DNA from: Aporrectodea caliginosa
Lineage: Eukaryota; Annelida; Clitellata; Crassiclitellata; Lumbricidae
Direction of reading: 5' to 3'
Assembly: GCA_020284085.1 (NCBI GenBank)
Contig: JACEVL010000431.1
Coordinates: forward strand, 263,501 to 327,500
DNA length: 64,000 nt
In this document: positions 1 to 10,965 of the stretch, in pieces
Layout: every line of letters starts with the position of its first letter
Position numbering within the stretch: the stretch's first letter is position 1
Made by a program: the position numbers and the translations under genes
The notes under the pieces: generated by a model
What the model saw: only the letters and a program-made list of their open reading frames with translations
The model's database searches: none
Told to the model about the DNA's origin: nothing

Positions 1-780
1 AAGGTGTTTTAAAAGCAGGAACGTATTACTTGACAATAAGATTTGCAGACGATCAGGCAATGTTGGCGAGAAACCAGAAAGGACTACAAGCAATGATGGA
101 TAGGCTAAACACAACATCAACCGAATACGGGATGTAGTCAGAATACACATTGGAGGAAAACAGATAGAGCAAGTCAAAGAATTCTGCTACGTATACGGAG
201 TATGATCACAACAGATGCCAAACGCCACAGAGAAATTAAAAGAAGGATAGCAATAGGAAAGGAGGCATTCTCAAACAGGAGAAATTACTGAGATGGAAAC
301 TAAACAAGAATCTGAAGATAAGAATGACTATACACTAGTATGGAGTGTGGTGCTGTATGGGTCAGAGACATGGACAATGAGAAAAGTGGATATACATGTA
401 AGAAGACTGGAAACTTTCGAAATGTGGACATGTCACATGGAGAAGAATGGAAAAAATCAGCTGGACAGAACATATAACAAATGAAGAAGTGTTGGGAATA
501 ATTGGAGAAGAAAGAGTCCTTATACGCACAATAGGAGAGAGGCAAAGGAAATGGATCGGGCACACGCTGAGAGGAGACTCACTACTAAGAACGGTCATTG
601 AAGGAAAAATTGATGGGAGGAAGACAAGAGGAAGACCAAGACAGATGATGCTGGATTGGATGATGACAAACGATTACAGGAAGCTGAAAGAAGAGGCCCA
701 ACAAAGAGAGGAGTGGCGTCGTCGGACATCTGAAGCTGCCTAAGAGGCAGAGAACCACAAGAAAAAGAAGAAGTCATAAA
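1..780 (+). pseudogene. 3' end of a LINE reverse transcriptase, frameshifted
   Basis: Reading across three frames gives the end of a non-LTR retrotransposon polyprotein. FADD, the reverse transcriptase catalytic box, is encoded at 42-53. It is followed by a connection region (YGSETWTMRK, RRLETFEMW at about 350-425) and a basic C-terminal tail (ISWTEHITNEEVL, RWIGHTLRGDSLLRTVIEG, REEWRR at 450-740). This tail is typical of LINE endonuclease/reverse transcriptases annotated in many animals. The element runs off the left edge of the window. At least two frameshifts (near 290 and 445) and stops make it dead. The 3' end is a short A-rich stretch near 765-780. The clade is not certain. Confidence 0.75.
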
Positions 781-1584
781 AGTCGTTAATTTGGGAGAAA
801 CGAGGAAGGCGGACGATCAAACGAGCAGCTGTAATATTCGTGCTCTGGAATCTTATGGTATTAACTGTAGGCCTACTACAGTGTGTAGTCCTTATGTATA
901 GACCGCCTAGGACACTCTATGAGAGCGCAGGACGCTCTTGCAAACTAAGGGGTTTGTAGTAGCGTCCCTGAGCTCTTATAGAGGGTCCCAGGTCGGTTGA
1001 CTTGGTTGCTTGTCGGCTTGCTCAAAGATTAGTAAACACCCGCCGAAACAAAATCCTGGCTACGGCCTTGAATATTGGGATGTGTCTTATGCTCTGAAAT
1101 TAAAAATTAACAGCGTTACCTGACATTTTACAAACGTAAAATTTGAATTCTTTGGTTTTCCGCGAAGAGTTTATATGTCTTTTAATCAACCATAGATTTA
1201 CCGAGCTAGATGTTGTCTGATCCCAAAAATAATAGCAGATTTGAATTCCTCACACCCAAAGACATATTTTTGAAACCCAAGACTTAAAAAATTGGGAAAA
1301 CATTAATTTCACCCTCAAATTGACACGCCCTAATATAATAGGGTGGAGAAAATCGCAGTTGCCTCAACCAGACAATACTAAATAGAAGCTCCCTCATCTA
1401 GGCCTACTGGTTAATGAAATAATTCATATTCATATTTTGTATCATGTCTGGGGGTAGCAAATTTAAAAGATGTGTGACGTAATATATTTCATTAGAAATT
1501 AATACACATTTATTAATATTATTACAATGGGGTCATGGAAACTCATTAATTGCTACTATAATATATCACACTATATTATATTAT
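781..1584. other. No recognisable gene; AT-rich spacer
   Basis: No coding signal is seen. The stretch holds two TAGGCCTA palindromes (near 867 and 1399) and otherwise unremarkable AT-rich sequence. Confidence 0.4.
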
Positions 1585-1785
1585 GGGGCGCGGTGGTGTA
1601 GGGTATGTTCGGTGCCTTGCAACCGGAGGGTTGCGGGTTCGAATCCACCTCAAGCCGTAGCGTCGGGACCATGGGCAAATCCTTCACTCGCAATTGCTCA
1701 TGCGCTTCGGCGTGAAACTCCGATTCAGTGTCCGCGCTGTAGTCGGGAGCGCCTCCGAGTAGCAATCTTGAAGGTGCGCTGAAAC
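1585..1785 (+). repeat. tRNA-derived SINE with LINE-like 3' tail
   Basis: The left half is tRNA-like. It has an A-box-like TGGTGTAGGGT near 1592 and a perfect B box GGTTCGAATCC at 1636-1646, as expected for an internal RNA polymerase III promoter. A SINE body follows. The end (1743-1785, GGGAGCGCCTC...CTTGAAGG.GCGCT) is the same tail found at the 3' ends of the L2-like LINEs in this window. Other copies lie at 23698-23976, 34985-35220 and 51685-51815, all reversed. It is too long, and lacks the folding arms, to be a functional tRNA gene. Confidence 0.8.
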
Positions 1786-1804
1786 AAGTGATCATATATA
1801 ATAT

Positions 1805-3516
1805 TAGCGTGGTCCAAACTTACATGGGAAAAAATATTTTTTTCAAAATATGCTGCTCCACAAGGCTGCCCCTGTTACACTTGACTCGAAGACTCTTTAT
1901 TGAAAAAATTGAAGAGATGTGAGCATGTTTAGAGGTCGATAGGTTTTTACACTTTTTGTAGAAATTGGAAAAAATGTGCGTCTGAGGCGTTAATAGCTGC
2001 GTTATGAAATAAAATTAGCACCCATGAACATCAAGCACCATCTTTCTAAATCATGATCAACGGTATTTAAGTGAATAAAAGAATAAGCTTATTTACAAAT
2101 AAAACACTTGTGTCAAGTTCTATCTGATAGATAAACGGTTGTTGGCTTATATCAATTTTTTTAATTTTGCATGCCAACTTTTCATTTTACAATTCGTTTC
2201 ATATACAATTGGATTATTGAATATTGCTCTATATTTTGCTAATTTAGCATGAATAGAGTATTTTTTTAATATGTGAAGCCAACCTTGAATACGAAATAAG
2301 CTTACAACACATGTTTTTTCACTTTCTGCAATAAAAGCTCATATGTTACAAAAAGGGCAGCTATCGTGTCACTGGCATCAGCCAGGAGTTCCCACAAAGT
2401 TGGCTGTTAGGGATGCCTGACAAACGCATTCTTGGGTCTGGACTCCCAAAAAATGAGGCAATCCTGAGGAATTTCATGTTGCATTACCAGAATAGACTAA
2501 CAGTTGGTGAGGCCACGAAAACAACAATATTCGCTGCGTGGGTAATTCGGGCGAAGGCTACAATACCTGCACGTAATGCTGATTCGGGTGTTCGCAAGCA
2601 CTCGAAGTTGTATGAGCTAAGATTTCTGCTGATTCAAGGAGTTACAGTTTGAGGTCTATTGAAATTAACTCTTATATTTCTTCGAACACTTTATTCCACG
2701 CGCTTTCTTTGATGAGCGTGTCTGAAGACATCCAGGCCGCTCTAGCAATACAATCTTATTCATCCACATAATCCGCTATCCATGTAGCGTCTGGACAGGA
2801 AATCCTTCGACCACCAGACTCCACTGGAAGCATATGTCACAAGGAGATCTTTAAAACCGCTTGATCTTCTTACCATCCAGGGTAAATAACAACCCACAGC
2901 CTTCCTGTCAAAGGCTTTTACTCCCTGTTCACTGGACCCTACTATCCAGTCGATGAAGGCAAATGTCAAACTGTTGATGGTCGTCCATGACTGCGCAGAA
3001 CGTGGTGTGACTCTGATCCATTCTTACAATGATGTACTAAGGATGAGTCACAGAAACAATACTTGCTGCAACTTGTCTCCAGTCATCGGAGAAAATTTTC
3101 TGTTCCAACAAAGGCAAAATGAAATGATAGCGGGTTGCGGGTTTTCAAGAACTTCAATGACGGGATTTATGCAGATTGGATAACTTCTTTAATTATCCAA
3201 ACTATATTTCATTACAAATTTAATGCAGCCTGACTAAGCAGTAACACTGCAGTATGTATTTCTAATTGGGGCTGTTTATTGTTCAAAATAACAACTGACT
3301 TGAAAACAAAATTATAACTGATTTGAAAAATAAATCAAAATTATACATGTTTTTTGACAAGTTCATACTACATAGCAAAAAGTCGAAAAACATAGCGACC
3401 TCTAAATATAATCCAATCTTTCCAAAATTTCGCATAGAGACTCATGTGTTCATGTGTAACAAGGGCAGCCTTGTGGAGCAATGCATTTGCAACTTTTAAT
3501 TTTTTGGACCACACTA
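1805..3516 (+). mobile_element. TIR DNA transposon copy A (hAT-like family I)
   Basis: The left end (TAGCGTGGTCCAAA) and right end (inverse TAGTGTGGTCCAAA) are inverted repeats. They stay similar for about 130 bp, including CTCCACAAGGCTGCCC and TTTAGAGGTCG on both arms. The flanks are AT-rich, so no target duplication can be called. Copy B at 58567-60493 is the same family, with the same arms and the same internal coding scraps. Inside are remnants of one protein read left to right (see 2413-3165). The element is about 1.7 kb and defective. Confidence 0.75.
2413..3165 (+). pseudogene. Transposase-like remnant inside element A
   Basis: Two readable blocks remain. The N-terminal block (2440-2635) reads LPKNEAILRNFML, VGEATKTTIFAAW, ARIPAR-like ATIPARN and HSKLYELRFLL. 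The C-terminal block (2953-3150) reads CAERGVTLIHSYNDVL and then, after a frameshift, KDESQKQYLLQLVSSHR ending at a stop. Copies B, C and D preserve the same N- or C-terminal blocks, so this was one protein. The middle, which in copy D holds FDTTASNTG, is deleted. I cannot name the family. The hAT-like label rests on TIR ends, target duplication length in sister copies and motif layout. Confidence 0.6.
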
Positions 3517-3599
3517 ATATACATACATACACAATCACATTGTTACACACATTAGACAATACACACACAGTTACACATTGTGCTGGCCCTGCAGGGCAC

Positions 3600-3869
3600 A
3601 CTCATCGAAAAAATCAAAGAAGAAGACTGTGTTCTGGTATGCAATGCATCCCTCGCCGAAGTTATGTTGAACATCTTCATCTCAGAAGACCTCTTCAGTG
3701 GTTAATTTGTTTAACGCATTCTAACGAATTGATTCAGAAGAAGCTAATGGAAGTCGTTGATGGGAAGACCACTGGTCCTAGAACTGCAGAAGGACAGATA
3801 TCAGACATGTTGGAATTTGACTCACAACAGAAACCAATCATTGAGTTTTCTCCTGTTTCATGTTGTGTT
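3600..3869 (+). pseudogene. hAT-like lineage II gene E, 5' part, cut by a LINE
   Basis: The translation DCVLVCNASLAEVMLNIFI, then (frameshift) HSNELIQKKLMEVVDGKTT and a run to EFSPVSCCV stops exactly where the LINE begins. Removing the LINE (3870-7601) and one copy of TTGTGTT rejoins the frame as ...SPVSCC-VAELEDTMMNDLSTDQ. Both sides are therefore one gene. There are several stops and frameshifts, so it is a pseudogene. Confidence 0.55.
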
Positions 3870-3901
3870 ATTATTATTCTTATTCGCATCCATATTTGTG
3901 C

Positions 3902-4766
3902 AGGCATCCAGAACTAGGGACCAATCAAGACCAGAGAGGGAATTACCAAAGGCCTCCTTCCTTTCTTCATTAATAATTCTATAGTTATTATTGGTTGAAC
4001 TCTCATACTTAGGTGTTTCAAGATCAAAGCGTGCTAATATGGGTAAATGATCTGAGATTTCAGAAGCAATAATCGTTGAGTCGACTATTTTTGACCATGC
4101 ATTTGTAAATATATCATCGATTAATGTAGATGATTGCGTGGTGATTCTGGTAGGCCTAGTTATGACGGGTAGAAGGTGGTGAGCCGACATACAGTTATAG
4201 AAATCGTTTGTTCCATTATGCTCGCCAACTTTTAATAGATCTATATTAAAGTCCCCTAATATCATTGCATCTTTTCCCCCATTTAAAATTTTAGCCAACA
4301 GCTGCTCAATCTCTGCATTAAATTCCTCCAAGCCTTGGCCAGGAGGTCTATAAATAACTCCCACCAAGCAAGTGCCTCTTTTTAGCTGTACTCGAACAAA
4401 TAGCCCTTCAAAAGTTTTTGGAATTAGGTCATACTTAGAGCAGTCTAAGAGTTGATAAGCAGTGCCCTCTTTTATTAATATTTCTACCCCTCCTCCTCGA
4501 CCTCTGTCCCTGGCTTTGTGGATGAAGTGATATCCTGGTATTTTTATAGAGTCCTTCCAATTTTTTTCAATCCATGTTTCAGTCAGGGCCAATACAGAAA
4601 CCGGTGCTTGAGAGAGTAAGTCCTGAATTTCAGTTAGTTTATGTTGTATACTCCTACAATTAATATGCATCGTAGGGAACAAATGTGAGTCTACAGCAAA
4701 TTTGGATTTTAGAGAGCTCGGTGTGGAATAGGTACTATCCCAATCAATGTTAGAAAAGTAATTCAT
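3902..4766 (-). pseudogene. LINE AP-endonuclease domain
   Basis: One open frame of about 300 residues with the landmarks of the APE-type endonuclease of non-LTR retrotransposons. These are an N-terminal INCRSIQHK, ALTETWI with the metal-binding Glu, GVIYRPPG, LGDFNIDL (catalytic Asp/Asn), TRPTRITTQSSTLID and the C-terminal SDHLPI (catalytic Asp-His). This enzyme nicks target DNA to prime reverse transcription. Similarity stops near 3902 at the edge of the inverted segment. The domain looks intact but is cut off from its RT by the inversion. Confidence 0.85.
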
Positions 4767-4894
4767 GTCAGGGTCTATTTCAGCGTTATTTAGTAAGCAT
4801 CGGTTATCAGATTCCTCAGTAAATTTATACAGTCAGCTTCTTATCATTATCAGCTTCAGCAATATGCATGGAGTTCAAATTCTCATTAGTTATG

Positions 4895-5125
4895 CTATAT
4901 AAAAAATTCATCATTATCCACAATGTGGTTAAATGGTAATGTTAAACATACACAGCTGGCACACTGCCAAGAATTGTTGGCTACAACTGAGCCCGATACT
5001 AATTCACAACATCGTAAATGAAATGTCTGCCCACACGCCGTACAACTAATCACATCAGATGACTCTTCTATTGTTCTTGCACAAACCCTGCAGTTATGCA
5101 AAGTGTCTCTGAACAGTTTAAACAA
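4895..5125 (-). pseudogene. PHD-like zinc finger of LINE ORF
   Basis: It contains CRVCARTIEESSDVISCTAC, then FHLRCC and WQCASCVC. This gives the Cys4-His-Cys3 spacing of a PHD finger, which many CR1/L2-like LINEs carry upstream of the endonuclease. It lies immediately upstream of the endonuclease on the same strand. About 130 bases with a stop separate them, so the original ORF junction is degraded. Confidence 0.6.
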
Positions 5126-5226
5126 ATGAATGTCAACCTAGAAGTAGGGCGTACAACTGGTAGCCGAACCTCTGCAGTCCTACACACAATTCGTTTGCAC
5201 TTAGCTTAACTTCTTCGGAAGAAATA

Positions 5227-6311
5227 TTGAATCTGAGCCATTCATTTCATCCAACCCATAGTATGGGAATTGACGATATAGATCCATGCATTGCATCTGC
5301 ATTTGTAGATAAAGTAGCTCCTCTGTTGGCTGAAATGATTAACTGCTCTTTTACCACTGGTATAGTGCCCCAGGCCATAAAAATAGCAAAAGTTGTTCCT
5401 ATTTATAAAAAAGGTGAAAGAGATGATGTAACAAATTATAGGCCTATTTCTATTCTCCCTTATTTCTCTAAATTTTACGAAAAGTTAATGTATAATCGCC
5501 TTTATAATTTTGTTGAAAAATCAGGTATAATATTCCAAACACAACATGGCTTTCAACCTGGGCATTCCCCTTTTATGTCCCTCCTGAGTATGCAGGACAA
5601 AATTTCGAATGCTATTGAAAAAAACGAATACTCCATAGGTATCTTTTTCGATTTAGCCAAAGCCTTCGATACCGTAAATCATAAAATTCTCCTTAAAAAA
5701 CTAGAAAATTATGTAATACGGGGCGAGCAACTTAAATGGTTTATTAGTTACATTTTCGGACTTAAGAGCAATTGACTATGGAGTGCCACAGGGATCTAAC
5801 CTCGGCCCTCTACTCTTTCTCATTTATATTAACGACCTCCCCAATGTATCACCAATCATGTTTTTTATTTTATTTGCAGATGACACCAACGTTTTTTACT
5901 CTCACCGTTCTTTACAAACCCTTACTCAGGTCATAAATACAGAGCTTACTCTAGTGGCGGATTGGTTTTCTGCTAATAAACTATCCCTTAACCTAGATAA
6001 AACAAACTTCATACTGTTCAAATCCCATAGGAAAATGGGTCCCTCGGATGACTCGTTAAGATTATCCATCAATGGCATTCCTATTACCAGAGTCACCTCT
6101 ACTAAATTTTTAGGTGTTCACGTGGACCAACATTTGACCTGGAAAGAACATATAAAAACTATTTCTGACAAAATTGCTAAAAACATTGGTATTCTAACTC
6201 GAACTGCATACTTGTTGCCCTCCTACATACGCCTATAATTATATTACTCGTTGGCTTACACCTATCTTACTTATTGCAATATGGTATGGGCATCCACTTA
6301 TGACTCTAGAC
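5227..6311 (+). pseudogene. LINE reverse transcriptase, 5' and central part
   Basis: Reverse transcriptase motifs occur in order. They are IAKVVPIYKKGERDDVTNYR-PIS (motif 1-2), FQPGHS (motif 2a), FFDLAKAFDTVNH (motif A, catalytic Asp), a frameshift near 5770, GVPQGSNLGPLLFLIYINDL (motif B), FADDTNVF (motif C) and the LNLDKTNFILF region. The domain ends at YDSRL where the TIR element is inserted. A stop near 6236 and the frameshift make it inactive. A fragment of the same LINE family lies at 53500-53870. Confidence 0.88.
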
Positions 6312-6856
6312 TAGAGAGTGACATGGGGAGGCAATCTCGTCCCCATCCCCGCCCCGCAACAAGTAAGTCTTCCCCATCCCCACCCCATCCCCGCAGGGTT
6401 TGTCCCCATCCCCACCCCATCCCCGCAGGTTTTCTCCCCATCCCCACCCCATCCCCGCAGGACGACATCACATTCCCCGCAAAAACTTTACACCAATTCA
6501 CATTTAAAAAATAACATTTTTTAGCCAACAAATCCATTTGTATTACAGACTGCAATAGTCTCTTATTATCTTATCGACAGTTTGCATTAGCCAAGTCCTG
6601 ACTATTTCTGACTAGAAGGTTTCAGGAAAAAAAATTCTCCTTCTCAGTTCTCAAGTTCTTAACATCACCCGGGTTTATTGCCGGTTCATTCCCCATTACC
6701 GCGGTATTACCGCGAGAGTAAACCCCATTACCGCGGTTTTATCACAATTGTTGTCCCCATTATCGCGGTATTACCGCAATTGTTGTCCCCATTACCGCGG
6801 GATTTACCGCGGTTACCGCGGTATCCCCGCGGGGAAATTCTCCATATCACTCTCTA
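6312..6856. mobile_element. Non-autonomous TIR element in the LINE (MITE-like)
   Basis: The ends TAGAGAGTGACATGG and, inverted, TAGAGAGTGATATGG are terminal repeats. The flanking octamers CTCTAGAC and CTTTAGCC match at 6 of 8 positions, so this is a decayed 8-bp duplication. The interior near the left end is a (CCCCATCCCCGC)n-like array (6340-6470). Near the right end are repeats of CCCCATTACCGCGGTATTACC (6690-6830), rich in CCGCGG. It splits the LINE RT between YDSRL and SLRRLILLQKR. No coding capacity is seen. A hAT-type MITE is the likely class. Confidence 0.65.
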
Positions 6857-7250
6857 CTTTAGCCTACGCAGATTAATTCTATTGCAAAAACGTGCAGTTC
6901 GTATCATTGTGGGAGTTCCAAGGTGCGTTCATTCTGGACCACTATTTACTGACTTGAAGCTACTTAAACTAGAGCAGATTCGAACATTACAAATTGGCCT
7001 ATTAAATTTTATGTACCGTTATGAACATAGTTTACTTCCAGCATGTTTTAAGGGATTTTTTCATCTAGGATCCGATGTTCATACTCACTACACCAGAAAC
7101 TTTAACTCTTATCGCCCCATATATGCACACACCAATACCCGCTTATTTTCCATAAAATCTGTTGGCTCCACAACCTGGAACATGCTTCCCTCTCACATAC
7201 GTTGTGCCCCGCACCTACGGCACTTTAAAAAATGCTGCATGCCTTCCTGA
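6857..7250 (+). pseudogene. LINE reverse transcriptase C-terminal region
   Basis: Continues the LINE after the TIR insertion. LRRLILLQKRAVRIIVGVPR, LKLLKLEQIRTLQIGLLNFM, YRPIYAHTNTRLFSIK and STTWNMLPSHIR are the conserved connection and C-terminal tail of CR1/L2-like LINE proteins. The reading frame ends at a stop at 7248-7250. About 350 bases of 3' UTR follow, with AATAAA near 7570 and the (GATT)n tail. Confidence 0.8.
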
Positions 7251-7605
7251 TTAATGGAAATTAGCTATAACCTACCCTGCCGGATATTCTTTTTCACTGT
7301 TAGTTAAGGTTTTCGTTTTTTCTTTATTTTCATAGTGTTTTGAATTGTGTTAATCATGTACTGTGTACTATGTACTATACTGTTTGCATTGCTGTATGAA
7401 ACTTGATGTTGCACTGTTTGTCAAGGATTTAGCTATCACTAATTCAGATTTCTGAAATTTTGTTTTAGGTGTCCCTAGTTAGCGGGATCTTGATCCCTTT
7501 TGGGACTCCTCTTGCGGCCAATCCTGATATTTTATGTTGAAATGTTATGTTATTTTATTTGACATGGCTTCAATAAAAGTTTTGATTGATTGATTGACTG
7601 ATTGT

Positions 7606-8395
7606 GTTGCTGAACTTGAAGATACGATGATGAATGACCTAAGTACAGATCAGTTGTAGGCCTACTTGCTTAAAATATGTCTGCTGATTCAACGTGGCTA
7701 CAATGCTAATAAGAATCACATCTCCTACTTGCAGACCGCTCAACCAGGTGTACTCAGTCATGCCAGATGGCTAACTAAAGCCATCAGATTGTTTAGGTTG
7801 TGTGCTTGCAAAGAATGTCCTTCCTATAATCTGCAACACTTTTTAAAAATAAATACTGAATTTCTATTCACCATCATGGTTTAATATCAAACCTCATCTG
7901 TCGTGCCTGGATGGAGCAAAGAACTTCTTCTTCATGCTATAATTGTACCAGAAACTTGACAAAATTGACCAGGCCTACTACAGAACAACAGCTACTTTGC
8001 CATCCTGGTAATATCTTGTTGGCAGCCGTTGGCGATGAAGACTAATATAATAGGGAAATTTTCATGTGAGGAAAATCCAATGGCTAGAAATACTCCTCCA
8101 GTGATACAATTCGTTGCTTTGACAAGAAAACTATAAAAGTTAAATTTACATCTGATACGTACATAAATTTGGTTGACTGGGAAAATGCGACTTCGACGCA
8201 CCTCCACACCTTCAAGACATCACGTCGAAAGCTGTTGGCAGTAATGAACGAGTAGTTCTGCCTCACTATCCGTTTCATTAGCCAGATGTGGAGAGAACTA
8301 TCAAAGACGTTTCTGCAGTCTGTGGCCGAGATACGGACATGACTCACGCCACGGTGATGTGAGGAAAATGAAGAAATCAAGTTTGGACTTGCCAA
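7606..8395 (+). pseudogene. hAT-like lineage II gene E, 3' part
   Basis: Resumes gene E after the LINE. Blocks in order are AELEDTMMNDLSTDQ, QPGVLSHARWLTKAIRLFRL (an RW motif like that of hAT enzymes), then after stops INLVDWENATSTHL and PDVERTIKDVSAVCGRD. Gene F at 22952-23340 preserves the equivalent WSSGVSEPPLTCSLT, SHTQSVE and KMTTEAAGHVY blocks. The copy is full of stops. Beyond 8395 the sequence is AT-rich with no TIR that I can pair. Confidence 0.5.
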
Positions 8396-8649
8396 CTATT
8401 TATAGAAACTAAAGCTGATTTTCTGAACTAAATTAAAAACACTTACACTGCAGCACTGTGCTTTTCATTTTTTTCATTACTCATTGTTGTTTGTAGCTCT
8501 AACTTTGGGTTCTAAATTTAAAAGTCATAACCATTAAACCGACTGATGTAAGACCAACTCTCATTTTACAACGTATTGCGTTTTTGCGCTTGTGTTTCAG
8601 ACAAATTTGCTAGAAAACGTTGATATATATATATATGAGAAATCCATTT
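8396..8649. other. AT-rich spacer, no feature
   Basis: Nothing recognisable apart from a short (TA)n run at 8624-8635. Confidence 0.4.
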
Positions 8650-9085
8650 GTGACGCCAGGGGTCAAAACCCGTCGCTTGTCGCTTCCTAGATATTGAACT
8701 AGAAGCTGAAATAGGCGAGAGGGGTCAAACATATAGAATATTCTTCAATTCAGCAGTTGCCTGTAAATTTGAAATAATTTGCAGAGTAGTAATCCGATTT
8801 TGATGCGTTTTGCTTTATTTGATGCAGAATATAGCCCACTATTGCCAAGAAAAATTGCGGCATAATAAAGTAATGGATTATGAGAACTTTGATGACACGA
8901 ATATTCTTAAAATTTTTATTCGATTTTCTCACGCTATACTAATGAAAGAATCAAACGAGCATAACTTCAGTTAGAAAACAGATATTTTTATTCTGTAAAA
9001 GTATTTTGAAGCAAATTAATTGTAGAATATGACTGAATAAAAAGTCAGAAACCGACATGTGACGGGTTTTGACCCCTGGCGTCAC
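8650..9085. repeat. Unit bounded by near-perfect 27-bp inverted repeats
   Basis: 8650-8676 (GTGACGCCAGGGGTCAAAAC and on) is the inverse of 9059-9085, with one mismatch. The 382 bases between them are AT-rich and non-coding, and a second partial copy of GAGGGGTCAAAC lies at 8719. No target duplication is evident directly outside the arms. It may be a MITE core or the subterminal repeats of a larger element. Confidence 0.6.
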
Positions 9086-9177
9086 ATTTTTGGTACAATA
9101 TTGCATTTAACATAGACCCCTGATTTAGGTTAGTCCGGAAACGGAATTCAAATTTTCGTTACTTTTACCCCACCCTA

Positions 9178-9475
9178 GTATATAATATGTATATACGTAT
9201 ATATATATATATGTACCTATGTATATTATATGTAAGTATATATATGTCTATGTACATATCTCTATGTATAATTGTATATGTGTATATATGTATGTATAGG
9301 TATGTGTAAGTATATATATATGTATTTTTGTATTCATGGATTTATACATGTATGTTTTGTATTTATACATATATACATACAAAAATGTATGCATATATTT
9401 AGATATATAGATACATATGCATGCATATGTATACATATAATCTACATATATACACACAGATAATATATATTATAT
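9178..9475. repeat. AT-rich degenerate (TATG/TATA)n microsatellite
   Basis: Almost uninterrupted alternation of TATA, TATG and CATA steps. The Met/Tyr/Ile-rich open frames on both strands are artefacts of the repeat. It abuts the 5' truncation of the LINE at 9476. Confidence 0.9.
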
Positions 9476-10440
9476 GATAGCATTAGATTTTTACAAAGCT
9501 TTTGACACTGTCAGGCATACACACCTGGCTAGCATACTAGCGAAATTGCCAATACCAGACAATGTCTATAACTGGATCATTGCTTTCCTTAATGGTCGCC
9601 AGCATTGTACGAAATTCTTGGGATAAATATCAGCTTACATTGAAATAAATGCCAGTATGGTCCAGGGTTCGGGCTTTGGACCTATGAACATCACTAAAAT
9701 CACCAGTCTTAAGGCAGCTAACCCTGCAAACAGGCTCCTCAAATATGCAGATGACTGCTGCCTTGTAATCCCTTCCTCTAATAGTGCTTCTGTGACTTAG
9801 AATTGGACCATATCTCCCGATGGGCTGCTGACTGTAACCTGAAGCTGAACCAAAAGAAAACCAGTGAAATGATAATTCACCGCCCAAGGGTTGGCCTTGG
9901 TTACCTTATTGCCCCAGGCACCACCACAGTGCGAGCTAGGGTTACCAGTATGGTGATCTTGGGAGTAACCATTTCTGATGACTTAAGATTTAATCATATC
10001 CAACGACTTTGCTGTCAGGCTCTGCTGTCAGGCTCGTCAATCCTTTTACGCCTTACGAACTTTGGTCGCCCATGGCCTGCGTGGTCTACATCTGTATGAC
10101 GTTGTGCGAGCCACTACCTTGGCTAGATTGCTGTATGCCTCACTCGCCTGGTGGGGTTTCGTGGGACAGCGTGACAAAGACAGGTTTGAAGTCTTGATGC
10201 GTCGCTTGATCCGCTATCACTATCTTCCTGGAGATTCCCTGTCTTTTCAGCAAGTATGCATAAAGGCTGATTCCTGCCTTTTTTCATCGATCCTGGTGGC
10301 TAATGGGCATGTTTTAAATGAGTTGCTTCCCCCAATTAAAACTTCTAAGTATTCCCTCCGCCCCCGGGCTCATGACCGTATCATTCCTCCCGCAGATAAT
10401 TTGATGCGTAAAATTTTCATCACTAGGATGATAATTATAT
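9476..10440 (+). pseudogene. 5'-truncated LINE reverse transcriptase (second family)
   Basis: Begins abruptly at motif A (ALDFYKAFDTVRH). Then come NGRQHCTKFLG, a degenerate motif B (MVQGSGFGP), motif C YADDCCLVI, ELDHISRWAADCNLKLNQKK and the C-terminal block with LLYASLAWWGF and SLRPRAHDRIIPP. The frame is broken near 9620, 9795, 10010 and 10060. The 3' region (10440-10685) ends in (ACTT)n, a plausible reverse transcription tail. A related scrap lies at 53880-54180. It differs in sequence from the LINE at 3870-7601. Confidence 0.8.
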
Positions 10441-10685
10441 AAAGTCTGATCAAGATTGGCTGACTTCTTAGATATTTGCGGGACTATAATTATTGATCGT
10501 ACACCAAAGTGTAGTTGGCAGTTGGTTTATTAAGGGATATTGTCACTAACTTACTTAATGCAAAAAACGTTAATTGTCAGAAAACGTTATACTTTTTAAC
10601 TTTGTTTATAAAGATGGCTGTACACCAAAGTGCGATTAGCAATTGGTTAATAAAGAATATACTTACTTACTTACTTATATACTTA

Positions 10686-10965
10686 CACATACCTATACAT
10701 ACATATATACACATATACACATATGTAGTATATACATATATACATATCGATACATACATACATATGTATATATATATATGCATATATATTTACTTATATC
10801 CATGCATATATATAACATTATGTACATGTATATAGATATAAATACATATATATATGCAAAGATATATATTATATGTACATATACAAACAGATATATATTT
10901 ACATATTCATGCATGTATACATATAATGTACATATACATATATATTTGTACATATATGTTTTACC
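10686..10965. repeat. AT-rich degenerate (TACATA)n microsatellite
   Basis: Alternating ATAC/ATAT steps follow the LINE (ACTT)n tail and probably grew from it. The repetitive open frames on both strands are not genes. Confidence 0.9.

Larger units (their letters stand above)
3870..7601 (+). mobile_element. LINE with inverted 5' half (twin-priming structure)
   Basis: A non-LTR retrotransposon of CR1/L2-like type. Its PHD-like and endonuclease parts (3902-5125) read on the minus strand. Its reverse transcriptase and 3' end (about 5200-7601) read on the plus strand. The order from left is endonuclease C-end, PHD-like N-end, junction, RT, 3' UTR, AATAAA and a (GATT)n tail at 7582-7600. That is the order expected when second-strand priming occurs inside the RNA. 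A 7-bp TTGTGTT flanks it (3863-3869 and 7602-7608). It is interrupted by a TIR element at 6312-6856. Confidence 0.75.

Noticed and set aside
1600..1660. Possible genuine tRNA gene (perfect B box)
   Set aside because: No acceptor-stem pairing or anticodon arm of proper length; the body and 3' tail identify a SINE.
1571..1795. 74-codon minus-strand frame with HAEAHEQLRVKDLPMVPTLR
   Set aside because: It is the antisense of the SINE; the same peptide recurs wherever the SINE is, for example at 23712 and 35038.
9248..9463. Tyr/Ile/Met-rich frames on both strands, also at 10643-10969
   Set aside because: Translation of TATA/TATG simple repeats.
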